From the NCBI RefSeq assembly GCF_000213975.1, contig NZ_GL892076.1:1963492-1997078 (forward strand): a stretch of DNA of 33,587 bases. Reading direction: 5' to 3'. The notes beneath the pieces are model-generated. The model was not told the DNA's origin and did not search any database. It saw only the letters and a list, made by a program, of their open reading frames with translations. Made by a program: the position numbers and the translations under genes. The first letter of the stretch is position 1; each line of letters begins with the position of its first letter. The DNA comes from Centipeda periodontii DSM 2778. GTDB lineage: Bacteria > Bacillota > Negativicutes > Selenomonadales > Selenomonadaceae. Shown in pieces: positions 16,864 to 24,374 of the stretch.

Positions 16864-17283
16864 TTAGAACAAGGTACCGCTGATACCGGTGCCAAACATA
16901 TTCTCCATGAACTTGCCAACGCCGAGTGCGATTGCTCCACCACTCGCTCCCTTGACGCAGCGCGTCATGATTTGCTGTTTCCAGCCCATTGCCCAGCTCA
17001 TACCGCCCATCGCAATAGACCCTGCAATGACAAGCTTCGGAATCGGACCGGTGAGTGCGGCGGAGATGGTCTGAAGGGGCTTATCGAGCGGGTCAATGCC
17101 TGTCGTGATCGTCTCCGCAGCCCCATCATTTGCAAAGCCAACAGCTGCCGGCAGCATATAAAGCCCCATAAGGGCAAGCGTCGGCAGAGATGCCTTTGCG
17201 AAGGACAGAACATCCTTCTTCGTGATGCTGCGCATCGCCGCGATCTTGCTGCTCAGTTCCATCTTTACACGCTGGATTTTCAT
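16864..17283 (-). CDS. trbC: TrbC/VirB2 prepilin
   Basis: The 139-residue product has a long leader with a hydrophobic segment at about 33-50 ending in GFA, then a Gly/Ala-rich mature part with two membrane helices (about 82-98 and 110-128), the VirB2/TrbC layout. The ATG follows GGGAGGAAATCACA. In RP4 the prepilin is cleaved and cyclised by TraF, whose homologue is encoded at 24375-24923. It is the first gene of the mating-pore operon and lies about 60 nt downstream of dyad promoter B. Confidence 0.9.
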   Translation of the reverse strand: MKIQRVKMELSSKIAAMRSITKKDVLSFAKASLPTLALMGLYMLPAAVGFANDGAAETITTGIDPLDKPLQTISAALTGPIPKLVIAGSIAMGGMSWAMGWKQQIMTRCVKGASGGAIALGVGKFMENMFGTGISGTLF

Positions 17284-17342
17284 TGTGATTTCCTCCCTAA
17301 AATTACATCTGCTATCCTGCGGGATAAAGAATCCCGCATTCT

Positions 17343-17385
17343 ATTATAAAATCGCGCAGTAAAAAAATACTGCACGATTTTATAA
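17343..17385 (-). promoter_or_regulatory. Dyad promoter element B, upstream of trbC
   Basis: Two 18-nt arms (17344-17361 and 17368-17385) differ from a perfect inverted repeat at one position; the arm reads TTATAAAATCGTGCAGTA and the loop is six A on the plus strand. Inside it is GCAG-N10-CTGC (17356-17373), and a TATAAT -10 box for leftward transcription lies at 17343-17348, 7 nt after CTGC. It also sits just after the nucleotidyltransferase gene. The AT-rich arms make an operator more likely than a terminator. Confidence 0.7.
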
Positions 17386-17440
17386 GTTCGTTGTAATGGA
17401 ATTGTTTGTTCCTTTTTATAAAATTATTTGTTCACCGTAT

Positions 17441-18142
17441 TCAACGGCTCCATGCTTTTTGTTCATCGTCTTCTTTTTCGACGCTATTTTCCTTTATGTG
17501 TTCGACTTCCTCCTCAGAATAAAGAAGATCCAACTTCTCAAACATCTTCAGATAAAGGTCTGCCAATGTATTTTTATCGATCAACGCGTCGTCCTGTGTG
17601 GAAGTGACATAATCGAAATACTCGAACCCCTTATAGGTCATGGCATCTTTCAACTGTTCCTTTGTCGAATCCGATAGTTCGTCAAAATATCTGTCACAAA
17701 TGAAGCAGATGTCATAGAGATCGCGAATCTTATCCCGCCCCTGATATGCGCCTGTTTTCAACTGACAAATTCGGTCGATGGTGTAGACCTCTATGCCATC
17801 CACACAATGATGTGTATGCGCCGGAATGCTGCGGCTGCGATAGGAAATCTCGATTTTCAACGGCTTGTGTAAGGTCGGCTCATAGGCGAGCATGAATCGT
17901 TCGATTGTCGGCGTATCTTTGGCAATGCGGAAGGAAAAGCCGTGATTTCTGCAATAATGCTCGACAAATCCCTTGAGCCGTTTTTTTGCGCCGTCCAAAT
18001 CAATATCCTCGGAAAAACGGTTCAGCCCATAGGAAAGAAGAAGCCCTGTCCCTCCTTTTAAGATGAACGTATCAGTTTCCTTATTGAGTTCGGTCAAAAA
18101 ATTACGCATGATTTCTACATGGCGCACTTGTGCTGTATCCAT
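17441..18142 (-). CDS. AbiEii/AbiGii-like nucleotidyltransferase (toxin-type)
   Basis: The 233-residue product has the nucleotidyltransferase signature LKGGTGL at 28-34 followed by SEDIDLD at 44-50, with Asp46 and Asp48 as likely metal ligands, then KIEISY as the third acidic strand and a helical part with KTGAYQGRDKIRDLYDI. This is the pattern of the AbiEii family, which transfers nucleotides to RNA targets such as tRNA and acts in toxin-antitoxin or abortive infection systems. The C-terminal 30 residues are charged. Its ATG overlaps the upstream partner gene by 41 nt. The pair has its own promoter and lies between the two trb blocks as cargo. Confidence 0.85.
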   Translation of the reverse strand: MDTAQVRHVEIMRNFLTELNKETDTFILKGGTGLLLSYGLNRFSEDIDLDGAKKRLKGFVEHYCRNHGFSFRIAKDTPTIERFMLAYEPTLHKPLKIEISYRSRSIPAHTHHCVDGIEVYTIDRICQLKTGAYQGRDKIRDLYDICFICDRYFDELSDSTKEQLKDAMTYKGFEYFDYVTSTQDDALIDKNTLADLYLKMFEKLDLLYSEEEVEHIKENSVEKEDDEQKAWSR

Positions 18143-18548
18143 TGCTTTCTTGTTCCTTTCTAAAAAGAATCCATTTCATTCGGTATTCTTTTTCCATGAA
18201 GCGATCAATGCTCGCCCAATGCGCCGTCTCGTACAGTTTCCAGACTGCGGCAAAAATATTCGCATCATAGATATCCGTGCAGATATAATCGCGGCGCATT
18301 CCTTGCAGATTGGAGAAGTCTCCTGCCCACAGCAGATCAAGACAGGCGCGGATGTGGTTCGCCACAAAAAAAATGCCCTCTTTGCCCATGAGACTATGAT
18401 GTTGTTCAATGCCCTCTGTTCCAAACGGTGAATCCTCCGTATCCCACAAGGGAATGTTCTCCCACGATAAAGAAAAGGCGTGCCAATCGCCGCCTGTTTC
18501 CAAACAACAGGGGAGATTGAGTGCGTAAAGTCCCGATATGTATTTCAT
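18102..18548 (-). CDS. Partner of the nucleotidyltransferase, possible antitoxin
   Basis: The 148-residue product begins MKYISGLYALNLPC and contains GDWHAFS and a helical NHIRACLDLLWAGDF region. It shows no winged-helix AbiEi domain. I recall small proteins of this kind (N-terminal ALNLPC...GDWH) encoded beside AbiEii-type nucleotidyltransferases, but cannot name a family. The ATG follows AAAGGAGCG, and the 3' end overlaps the transferase gene by 41 nt, which implies fixed stoichiometry. It is the first gene of the pair, as antitoxins usually are. Confidence 0.7.
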   Translation of the reverse strand: MKYISGLYALNLPCCLETGGDWHAFSLSWENIPLWDTEDSPFGTEGIEQHHSLMGKEGIFFVANHIRACLDLLWAGDFSNLQGMRRDYICTDIYDANIFAAVWKLYETAHWASIDRFMEKEYRMKWILFRKEQESNGYSTSAPCRNHA

Positions 18549-18592
18549 GACGACGCTCCTTTCCGCAGTGTATAACTCTTCTTCCTTCCCCT

Positions 18593-18601
18593 ATTATATC
18601 A
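18593..18601 (-). promoter_or_regulatory. Extended -10 promoter of the toxin-antitoxin-like pair
   Basis: The minus strand reads TGATATAAT, an extended -10 box, 45 nt before the ATG at 18548. No clear -35 is visible. The pair is therefore probably expressed independently of the trb genes. Confidence 0.6.
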
Positions 18602-18638
18602 TCTTCTCCGTTTTGTGGGCATGATATCTGGCAGTTCC

Positions 18639-19074
18639 TTAATCTTCCAGCTCTTTCGGCTCATCCAGTCGATGCGTTATGTAGTCATGCGCCTCTCTGT
18701 CCCATCCATCAATAGAGAGCACTTCCGCAATAACACGCGATGCCGCCCTGCGCTCGATGTAGACAATCACATCGATGGCGCGGGCAATGCCCGCTTGCTG
18801 TGAGGAGATGGAAACGCGACTGACAAGATCCTCAAGACGGAACAGCGTATCATGGGCACTGTCACTATGTACGGTGGAGCAGCCCCCGCGATGCCCGGTT
18901 GACCACGCATCGACGAGCGTCAATGCCTCCTTGCCGCGCACCTCACCGACGACAATCCGATTCGGCGAGAGGCGCAGCGTTTTCCGTAGCAGGTTATCCA
19001 TATCCACGGTGTCTGTGGTCGAGAGTGCGACATAGTTCTCCGCCGTGCACTTGAGTTCTTTCGTGTCCTCAATC
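18639..19074 (-). pseudogene. trbB: trbB/virB11 ATPase, C-terminal fragment
   Basis: The fragment begins at the IS end in the conserved VirB11 strand IEDTKELKC and continues without interruption for about 145 residues. It keeps LRLSPNRIVVGEVRG (Walker B region) and the His box GHRGGCSTVHS, but the N-terminal domain and Walker A are gone. About half of a normal 310-330-residue TrbB is missing. It cannot be an active ATPase. VirB11 normally powers substrate and pilus switching, so transfer may be impaired unless another copy exists; some systems do work without VirB11. Confidence 0.9.
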
Positions 19075-19105
19075 TTGACATACTCCCCACGGCTAAAGCC
19101 GGGGG
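19075..19105 (-). repeat. Right end of the IS608-like element
   Basis: The hairpin at 19085-19105 reads CCCC-CGGC-TTTA-GCCG-T-GGGG on the minus strand, with a bulged T, preceded by GAAT and followed by AGTATG and the cleavage site TCAA. By analogy with other TnpB elements, this end would form the 3' part of the guide (omega) RNA, with the guide read from flanking DNA, here trbB. Confidence 0.75.
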
Positions 19106-19147
19106 ATTCTTGGATACAGACGGCATTTGCCTGCGATAGCGCAGGTC

Positions 19148-20257
19148 TTACAATGCCTCTCCAAAGAAGGTCGATGCCCCAACCTTCAAGATGTTCTTTG
19201 CGGTGTTCCTGTCCCGATCATGAACGGCACCGCAATGCGGACATGTCCATTCTCGGACGCGCAAATCTTTCGTTTCCGGATTCTGCGCGCCGCAGATATG
19301 GCAGGTTTGTGAGCTCGCATAGTACCGATCTATCTTTTGAATGCTCGTTCCTGTTTTGCTCGCCTGATGTTCGAGAATTTTCACAAACTCCGCAAAGCCG
19401 TAGTCCGAGATCTTTCTGCCCCATCGTTTCTGCATTCCCCTCAGGTTCAAGTCCTCGATGCACACAAGAGCGTATTCCTCGCAGATCGCATGTGTCAGCT
19501 TGAAATGAAAGTCTTTGCGCTGATTGGCTGTTTTCTTATGCAAACGGGCGAGTGCAAGTCGTGCCCTCTTTCGATGGTTCGACCCTTGCTTTTTCCGTGC
19601 AAGCGCTTTCCCTGCCCTGCGTATCGCTGCTACATTCTCCTTGAAAAAGAGTGGGGCTTCCCTGTCGTTTCCGTCCGATGCTGTGAGAAACTGCCTGAGT
19701 CCGAAGTCATAGCCGACGCTTTTACCTGTTCTTGCCAAGACTTCGTTTTCCACTGTTTCACAGACGAAATAAAGATAGAGGTCCCCAAGTGCATCCCGCT
19801 TGATGGTGACGGTCTTGACCACACCTTCGATGGCACGGCTTTTGAAATAGCGGTACTTTTGCGTACCGATTTGGACGGCATTTCCCTCTAGGAGCTTCCA
19901 CCCTGCCTGCTTCAAGGTATACGATTTATACTTTCTCACCTTCTTGAACGAGGGCGGCGCCGTGCGCACCTTTTGTTTCAGATTTCGAAAAAACAGTTTG
20001 TAGGCACGGTCAATCCGCTGTGTGATGTCCTGCACCGCCTGTGAACCGATTTCTTTCAGATAGGAAAACCGGGGTATCTTTTTGAGCTTCGTGAGATGTT
20101 TTTGCAGGGCATAGACGTTCAGCGATTTGTGATATAGACGATAATACCGTTTGTGCAGAGCAATACAGTGATTATAAATGAGACCTGCCGCATTGATTTG
20201 TCGGTGGAGCTTTCGGTTTCTCTTTGCCTTGTACAGCTTAAAGCAGTAGGTCTTCAT
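19148..20257 (-). CDS. tnpB: TnpB RNA-guided nuclease
   Basis: The 369-residue ORF is intact. The RuvC residues are present: Asp184 in VGYDFGL, Glu268 in CIEDLNLRG and the DRDRNTAKN motif at 347-355. The zinc finger has Cys319, Cys322, Cys339 and Cys342. The N-terminal wedge/REC part is normal in size. TnpB proteins are guided by omega RNA from the right end of the element and cut DNA next to a TAM that equals the insertion target, here expected to be TTAC. The nuclease helps restore the element at vacated donor sites. No tnpA is adjacent. Confidence 0.95.
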   Translation of the reverse strand: MKTYCFKLYKAKRNRKLHRQINAAGLIYNHCIALHKRYYRLYHKSLNVYALQKHLTKLKKIPRFSYLKEIGSQAVQDITQRIDRAYKLFFRNLKQKVRTAPPSFKKVRKYKSYTLKQAGWKLLEGNAVQIGTQKYRYFKSRAIEGVVKTVTIKRDALGDLYLYFVCETVENEVLARTGKSVGYDFGLRQFLTASDGNDREAPLFFKENVAAIRRAGKALARKKQGSNHRKRARLALARLHKKTANQRKDFHFKLTHAICEEYALVCIEDLNLRGMQKRWGRKISDYGFAEFVKILEHQASKTGTSIQKIDRYYASSQTCHICGAQNPETKDLRVREWTCPHCGAVHDRDRNTAKNILKVGASTFFGEAL

Positions 20258-20396
20258 TTTCTCACTTCCTTTGCGATGTTTTCTGATTCTCGATGGATTG
20301 TTTTCATCCCATCAATGAAAGTTTACTGCAAAGAAAAGCGAAAATCAATTGTCCGCTTTCAAATGCTTGCGCAAATTCGGCGGACGCGCCTTATAT

Positions 20397-20437
20397 CCCC
20401 AGCCCTAAAGGGCGGGGCTTTACGGCGCATTGGGTAA
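20397..20437 (-). repeat. Left end and TTAC target of the IS608-like element
   Basis: The hairpin at 20397-20417 reads CCCC-GCCC-TTTA-GGGC-T-GGGG on the minus strand, the same design as the right end, with AAAG immediately 5' of it. The TTAC target lies at 20434-20437, 16 nt outside the hairpin, and is the Leu-Thr coding sequence of trbI. Confidence 0.8.
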
Positions 20438-21345
20438 GGCTGTCATAAACATCCGCACTGACCTGCGCCGTTACTTGCCCGGGAACGGCGGTATCAATCC
20501 CCGTAAAGAGCATCGCAGGAATCAGCGTCCCTGCCTGAACGACATAGGGACTTCCGGAGGTAAGGGACAGATTCGCAGTCTGCAAGGTGTTCGACGCGGG
20601 AATTGTCGGTGCTTCTCCAGACGGCTGCGGCAGTCTCTCCTCCTGCGTTGCTATTGCCGCTCCGTCCCAATGCAAAGTCGATGGCAGACGCAAATCGTTT
20701 TTCAAGTTCATCTGCGGCGCGTTTTTCCGCAGCAAGCGCAGCATTTGCCGGCACAGCAGCAGATATCGGGACGGCAGCAGGTGTCGGGACAGCCGCAGTC
20801 ACCGGAGCACTATAAACGCCTCCCCCCGGTGACGCAGCAACACTGTATGACTGCGACGGAATATCTTGCTCACCACGATTCACACGAGCTACAACATGCG
20901 CATCATCGGAATCCATCGGCTGTGCACTCGCGACGCGAGTCCCCTGATTTCGCTGGTCGAGTGCACGCAGATCACGGTAACTGAGTTCATCCTTTGCGGC
21001 AGCTTCTCCTGCATGTGATGGTGTCTTTGTCTCCTGTACCGATGATCCGTTTGGACGGCGCGGGGCTTTGCTCCCGGGATCGTCTTGAAAGAAGACATAG
21101 CTCATTGTGAACGCAAGCAAGAGTCCAATGACGGTAAATCCGACAATTTTGCGTCGAACCCCATAAACTCTCTTGTGAACGCCGCTGTTCATGCGGACAT
21201 CGCCGGGATTCTGGTCGCTTGCGTCTCCCTCAAGTTCTTTCGGAGACTCCTGTGCCTCATCCTCGTCCGTTGTGCGGCTGCGGTTACGGTTGAAATGGGT
21301 CTTAAAGGCTTGAATGAATTTGGTGATACTGCCCATATTCGCCAT
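20434..21345 (-). pseudogene. trbI: trbI/virB10, frameshifted and truncated by the IS
   Basis: The ATG at 21343-21345 follows GAGGTGAGCAGT. The first frame gives a cytoplasmic N-terminus, a membrane helix near 63-80 and a Pro/Ala-rich periplasmic linker, as in VirB10. Around 20640-20660 the coherent VirB10 sequence moves to another frame, where NLSLTSGSPYVVQAGT and LIPAMLFTGIDTAVPG are classical VirB10 strands; one extra base in GGAGGAGAGA explains it. The frame then meets the IS after VYDSLT, so the C-terminal beta-barrel and outer-membrane antenna are lost. A chimeric stop lies at 20391 in the IS. VirB10 links inner and outer membranes; this copy cannot do so. Confidence 0.85.
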
Positions 21346-21350
21346 ACTGC

Positions 21351-22502
21351 TCACCTCGCTTTATGCTCGATCGTGATGTTCTCGTGCTCACTCACCTGCA
21401 GCTGCGCCTTATCAAACGGGGCATCGATGATGTAGTAATCATCTTTCTGCCGGTAGTTGACGAGTGTCATCATTCGATTCCCCTTCTCTTGGATAAAGAT
21501 AGGAATCTGCCGCTGCGGAATTTTCTTGAACTTCAAGTAGACGCGCATCCCGTCGGAAAACACCATTTCGGGACGATATTCTGCGTTCTTTCCCTTGACC
21601 TTGTAGCTGAAGTCAAGGTTTTCGACGCTGGAAACATTGACAGAAGTCGTCCGCAGTGCTTGTTCTTTCTGCTGCGTCTGCAGCATATTCTGACGATCTT
21701 CTGCCGCATACGTCCACGTCACCATCGGATTGTACCAATCGGCACTATGGATGATGAGCTGATAGCTGCGCTTATCCGTCGTAACGATAAGATTTGTCGT
21801 GGAAACTTCTACAACGGGCTTGATATAGAGATGCGGAACGCCGTCCACGGTCGCCGAAGACACCGCCCATCCTGCGGTGTCCCCGCCGCCGACGAATTGG
21901 ATGGTCTCCCCTTTACGGAATGCGAGGTCGGTCAAATAGCCTCGTCTGCAATAGATTTTGTAGAGCTGCGTGGGAGAATACGCAAAGGTCATTGTCGAAT
22001 TGCCCTGCGCATTGACCGCATCTTGCGTGTCATTGACATACGCAGCAGGGGCAGGATTGACAAGAGCGCGATCCGTCGGTGCCGGAACGGCAAGACGAAC
22101 CATTTCCTGCTCCCGCTCATACCCATCCAGCCGTTCTCTGAGCCGATCGAGGATGTTCATGATCTGCGTCTGCGACATGCTCACGGCATAGATGCTGTCA
22201 CGGAGATCATTTAATTCCTGTACTTCCGATTTCGTCAGCCCTTTTGCGGGCGCGGTCTGTTCTGCTTTGCGGACAGCCGGCATTTTGTCCGCCTCTGCCT
22301 CGCTGCGCTCTGCACGATCAGCAATGAATCGGGCAAGCGTTTCTTCAATAGGAGGTGCATCGCTTTGCACCTGTTCGGTTGATGCGTCCGTACGCGCAGC
22401 GTCAGCGGCATACGCAGGAGCGCCGAAAAACATTCCGGAGGTGAGCAGACCACCGAGGACTGTTGCGGCAAGGTGCTTTTTCATACGCTTTTGTAAGAGC
22501 AT
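21351..22502 (-). CDS. trbG: TrbG/VirB9 outer-membrane core-complex protein
   Basis: The 383-residue product has a signal peptide (hydrophobic 10-30, cleavage near AYA-AD), a helical acidic linker to about residue 150 and a C-terminal VirB9 domain. Typical features are the STMTFAYSPTQLYKIYC strand, the LYIKPV region and the C-terminal MVFSDGMRVYLKFKK and YYIIDAPFDKAQL motifs. VirB9 forms the outer-membrane ring with VirB10 and VirB7. The linker is longer than usual. The ATG follows AAGGGAGAAAAAA, and the stop is 6 nt before the trbI start. Its presence implies a host with an outer membrane. Confidence 0.92.
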   Translation of the reverse strand: MLLQKRMKKHLAATVLGGLLTSGMFFGAPAYAADAARTDASTEQVQSDAPPIEETLARFIADRAERSEAEADKMPAVRKAEQTAPAKGLTKSEVQELNDLRDSIYAVSMSQTQIMNILDRLRERLDGYEREQEMVRLAVPAPTDRALVNPAPAAYVNDTQDAVNAQGNSTMTFAYSPTQLYKIYCRRGYLTDLAFRKGETIQFVGGGDTAGWAVSSATVDGVPHLYIKPVVEVSTTNLIVTTDKRSYQLIIHSADWYNPMVTWTYAAEDRQNMLQTQQKEQALRTTSVNVSSVENLDFSYKVKGKNAEYRPEMVFSDGMRVYLKFKKIPQRQIPIFIQEKGNRMMTLVNYRQKDDYYIIDAPFDKAQLQVSEHENITIEHKAR

Positions 22503-22527
22503 TTTTTTCTCCCTTCAGTACATCCGA

Positions 22528-23283
22528 CTACTTCGCCTGTTCCTGCTGCTGTGTAGGCTGGCTCTGATTATTCTTTTGCTTTGTTCCGATTTCTGCCGAG
22601 AAGTTGAGATCGGAGATATAAAGTCCCAGCGGATTCACAAGCAAAGTCTGATCGTCCTTCGGTGGGATCGTGGTCACAGCAAAGACACACTCATATTTTT
22701 TTACGTCCTGTTTGCCGCTGGCAATGTTGAACTCCTCCTCTGTCCATGTAGCATGGTAGGAATCCGTATCCGGAATCTTCTTGATACCAGTGATCTTTGT
22801 TTGGACGGTATACATCGCATACTTGTTCTTGAATCCTTCATTGCGCTGGATTGCCGCATATTTTTGTGCGGCTGCTTGCGTGAGGTAAGCAAATGCTTTT
22901 CCCTGCATCTTTTCCTGTTGGACAGGATCGAGCTGGATATTCCGGGCGTTTTGTATAAACTGCCCGATAAAATAGCGAACCTCGACTTCCTGCGGGGTGT
23001 AGTCCTGTGCTATAAAAGCACCTGCTTTTTCTACCTCGCCCGTGGACTTATCCACAGTGACGACGTAAGGGATAATCTGCGATTTGAGCGACTGCACCGT
23101 CAATCCGATGGAGAGTACAACACAGGCAACCAAAAGACCGATTGCAATACGTCGCCAGTTGTAATTTTGCATGGCAACGCCCCCAATGCGTCGATCGATC
23201 ACCTCGCGCGCCTGTTCGGCAGGACTTAGTGTCTTGCTGGTGTCGGAAAACTTCTCCGGCTGCTGAAAAGATTTTAATCCCAT
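22528..23283 (-). CDS. trbF: TrbF/VirB8 inner-membrane assembly protein
   Basis: The 251-residue product has a short cytoplasmic N-terminus, one membrane helix at about 46-66 and a periplasmic NTF2-like VirB8 domain. Diagnostic strands are IIPYVVTVDKSTGEV just after the helix and the C-terminal NPLGLYISDLNFS. The C-terminus ends in a Gln-rich tail. VirB8 nucleates the pore and binds VirB6, VirB9 and VirB10. The ATG follows GGGAGGTAGAAC, 3 nt after the preceding gene. Confidence 0.92.
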   Translation of the reverse strand: MGLKSFQQPEKFSDTSKTLSPAEQAREVIDRRIGGVAMQNYNWRRIAIGLLVACVVLSIGLTVQSLKSQIIPYVVTVDKSTGEVEKAGAFIAQDYTPQEVEVRYFIGQFIQNARNIQLDPVQQEKMQGKAFAYLTQAAAQKYAAIQRNEGFKNKYAMYTVQTKITGIKKIPDTDSYHATWTEEEFNIASGKQDVKKYECVFAVTTIPPKDDQTLLVNPLGLYISDLNFSAEIGTKQKNNQSQPTQQQEQAK

Positions 23284-23286
23284 GTT

Positions 23287-23826
23287 CTACCTCCCTGTTT
23301 GAGCCGTAGGCACATCCTGCCCACCGAAATATGCAATACGCCGATCGGAGAAGGTTATCCCCTCTGTGAGTACCGAAGACTTTGCTGCATCGTCTGCCGC
23401 CTCGGGGGGAGGCGATGCAGCAGGAAGCGGGTATTGTTCAGCAATCGCAGTCGCTTGCTGAACTACGGGGGACACACCGACTGCGGAGGGCAGTGGTATT
23501 TGCGCCGCAACACTTACCTGCGGTACAGCTCGCTGTGCGATCTGCGCTTCTCCGATCGGGACAGCTTGGATCACTTGATCTTTGACGCTGCTCTCATTAT
23601 TTTCCGGCTGCGGCACGACGCTATACGGAATCATAACGTCTTCTGATACCGGCGGGGATTCTGCTGCATACGCCGGACTTCTTGCCGCATTGATAAGGAT
23701 GATGCCTCCGACAAAAAGAAACGGGACAAGGAGTACGACCGCAGTCATCATCCCGAGAAGAAACCCATGCCGCAAGGTCTTTTTCTCGGTATCATCTCGA
23801 CAAAATGAATAAGGCAAAATACTCAT
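23287..23826 (-). CDS. Single-pass membrane protein with Pro-rich periplasmic domain
   Basis: The ATG at 23824-23826 follows GGGAGGTTATCC and gives 179 residues; an upstream Met overlaps the previous gene. Residues about 22-48 are a membrane helix. The rest is low-complexity, rich in Pro, Ala, Val and Gln, and ends with a short conserved-looking stretch, ITFSDRRIAYFGG. I do not recognise the family. Its place between two genes of the core-complex cluster suggests a scaffold or VirB10-like accessory role; this is inference. Confidence 0.7.
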   Translation of the reverse strand: MSILPYSFCRDDTEKKTLRHGFLLGMMTAVVLLVPFLFVGGIILINAARSPAYAAESPPVSEDVMIPYSVVPQPENNESSVKDQVIQAVPIGEAQIAQRAVPQVSVAAQIPLPSAVGVSPVVQQATAIAEQYPLPAASPPPEAADDAAKSSVLTEGITFSDRRIAYFGGQDVPTAQTGR

Positions 23827-23858
23827 GGATAACCTCCCTACATTTTTACACGCGAGCA

Positions 23859-24365
23859 TCAATAGATAATTTCTTCATGCTCAATCCGCATATTTTGTGC
23901 AAGCTCACCAATGCTTCTCTGAATTTTGCTTTCAAACGGATGACGAAAAAGCAGTGTCACCTTTTTCCCGCTCATATCCAGACAAGCACATTCGACGGGA
24001 GCTAGGATGCGCCAAATGTTTCGATGTTCCGGCTGCATTTCTGCGAATGTTTGCCACGCAAGCGCGTTGATCTTCGCATTCTTTGCAAAAGAGTGTACCC
24101 GCCGACGTACTGTATCGGCGGGAAAAGTTCCACACTCTGAGCGCAGAACAAACCGCAGATCATGCTCAATCATTATGACGCGAATCAATACATCCGCTTC
24201 CTGTTCCCCAATCAGAAGACGCAGCGCTTCTGCGATGGACAACTCAGCATACATACTGTTCCCGCCGAGAGATGAGAGCAGCGTATGGATCTTCGGCTGC
24301 ACACGCAGCTCATAGTCTGCCCTGCTCCGCGCTGTCCATGTCCGGATTCTCATTTCTCCCGACAT
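23859..24365 (-). CDS. Protein of unknown function in the traF-trbF cluster
   Basis: The 168-residue product starts at an ATG after GAGGAGGCGTT, 9 nt from the traF stop. It is soluble by prediction, with an alpha/beta middle part (ADVLIRVIMIEHDLRFVLR) and two Cys near 125. The N-terminus is basic (RIRTWTARSRADYELRV). No named motif is seen. Tight spacing on both sides places it in the same transcript as traF and trbF. Confidence 0.65.
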   Translation of the reverse strand: MSGEMRIRTWTARSRADYELRVQPKIHTLLSSLGGNSMYAELSIAEALRLLIGEQEADVLIRVIMIEHDLRFVLRSECGTFPADTVRRRVHSFAKNAKINALAWQTFAEMQPEHRNIWRILAPVECACLDMSGKKVTLLFRHPFESKIQRSIGELAQNMRIEHEEIIY

Positions 24366-24374
24366 AACGCCTCC

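Larger units (their letters stand above)
19075..20433 (-). mobile_element. IS608-like element carrying only tnpB
   Basis: The 1,359-bp element has tnpB but no tnpA, so it depends on a transposase in trans. Its ends fit the IS608 rules: TTAC flanks the left end (20434-20437) and TCAA ends the right end (19075-19078). Each end has an imperfect hairpin with a bulged T, with the guide tetranucleotide AAAG just 5' of the left hairpin and GAAT just 5' of the right one. These are the published IS608 cleavage and guide sequences. The flanks come from two different genes (trbI on the left, trbB on the right), so a deletion accompanied or followed insertion. Confidence 0.85.

Noticed and set aside
19008-19126. 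Short ORF crossing the IS right end into trbB
   Set aside because: The frame that fits VirB11 enters directly from the IS end without a start; the ORF starting in the IS is in another frame.
22192-23229. Plus-strand ORF of 345 residues across trbG and trbF
   Set aside because: It crosses the boundary of two well-supported minus-strand genes and has no motif.
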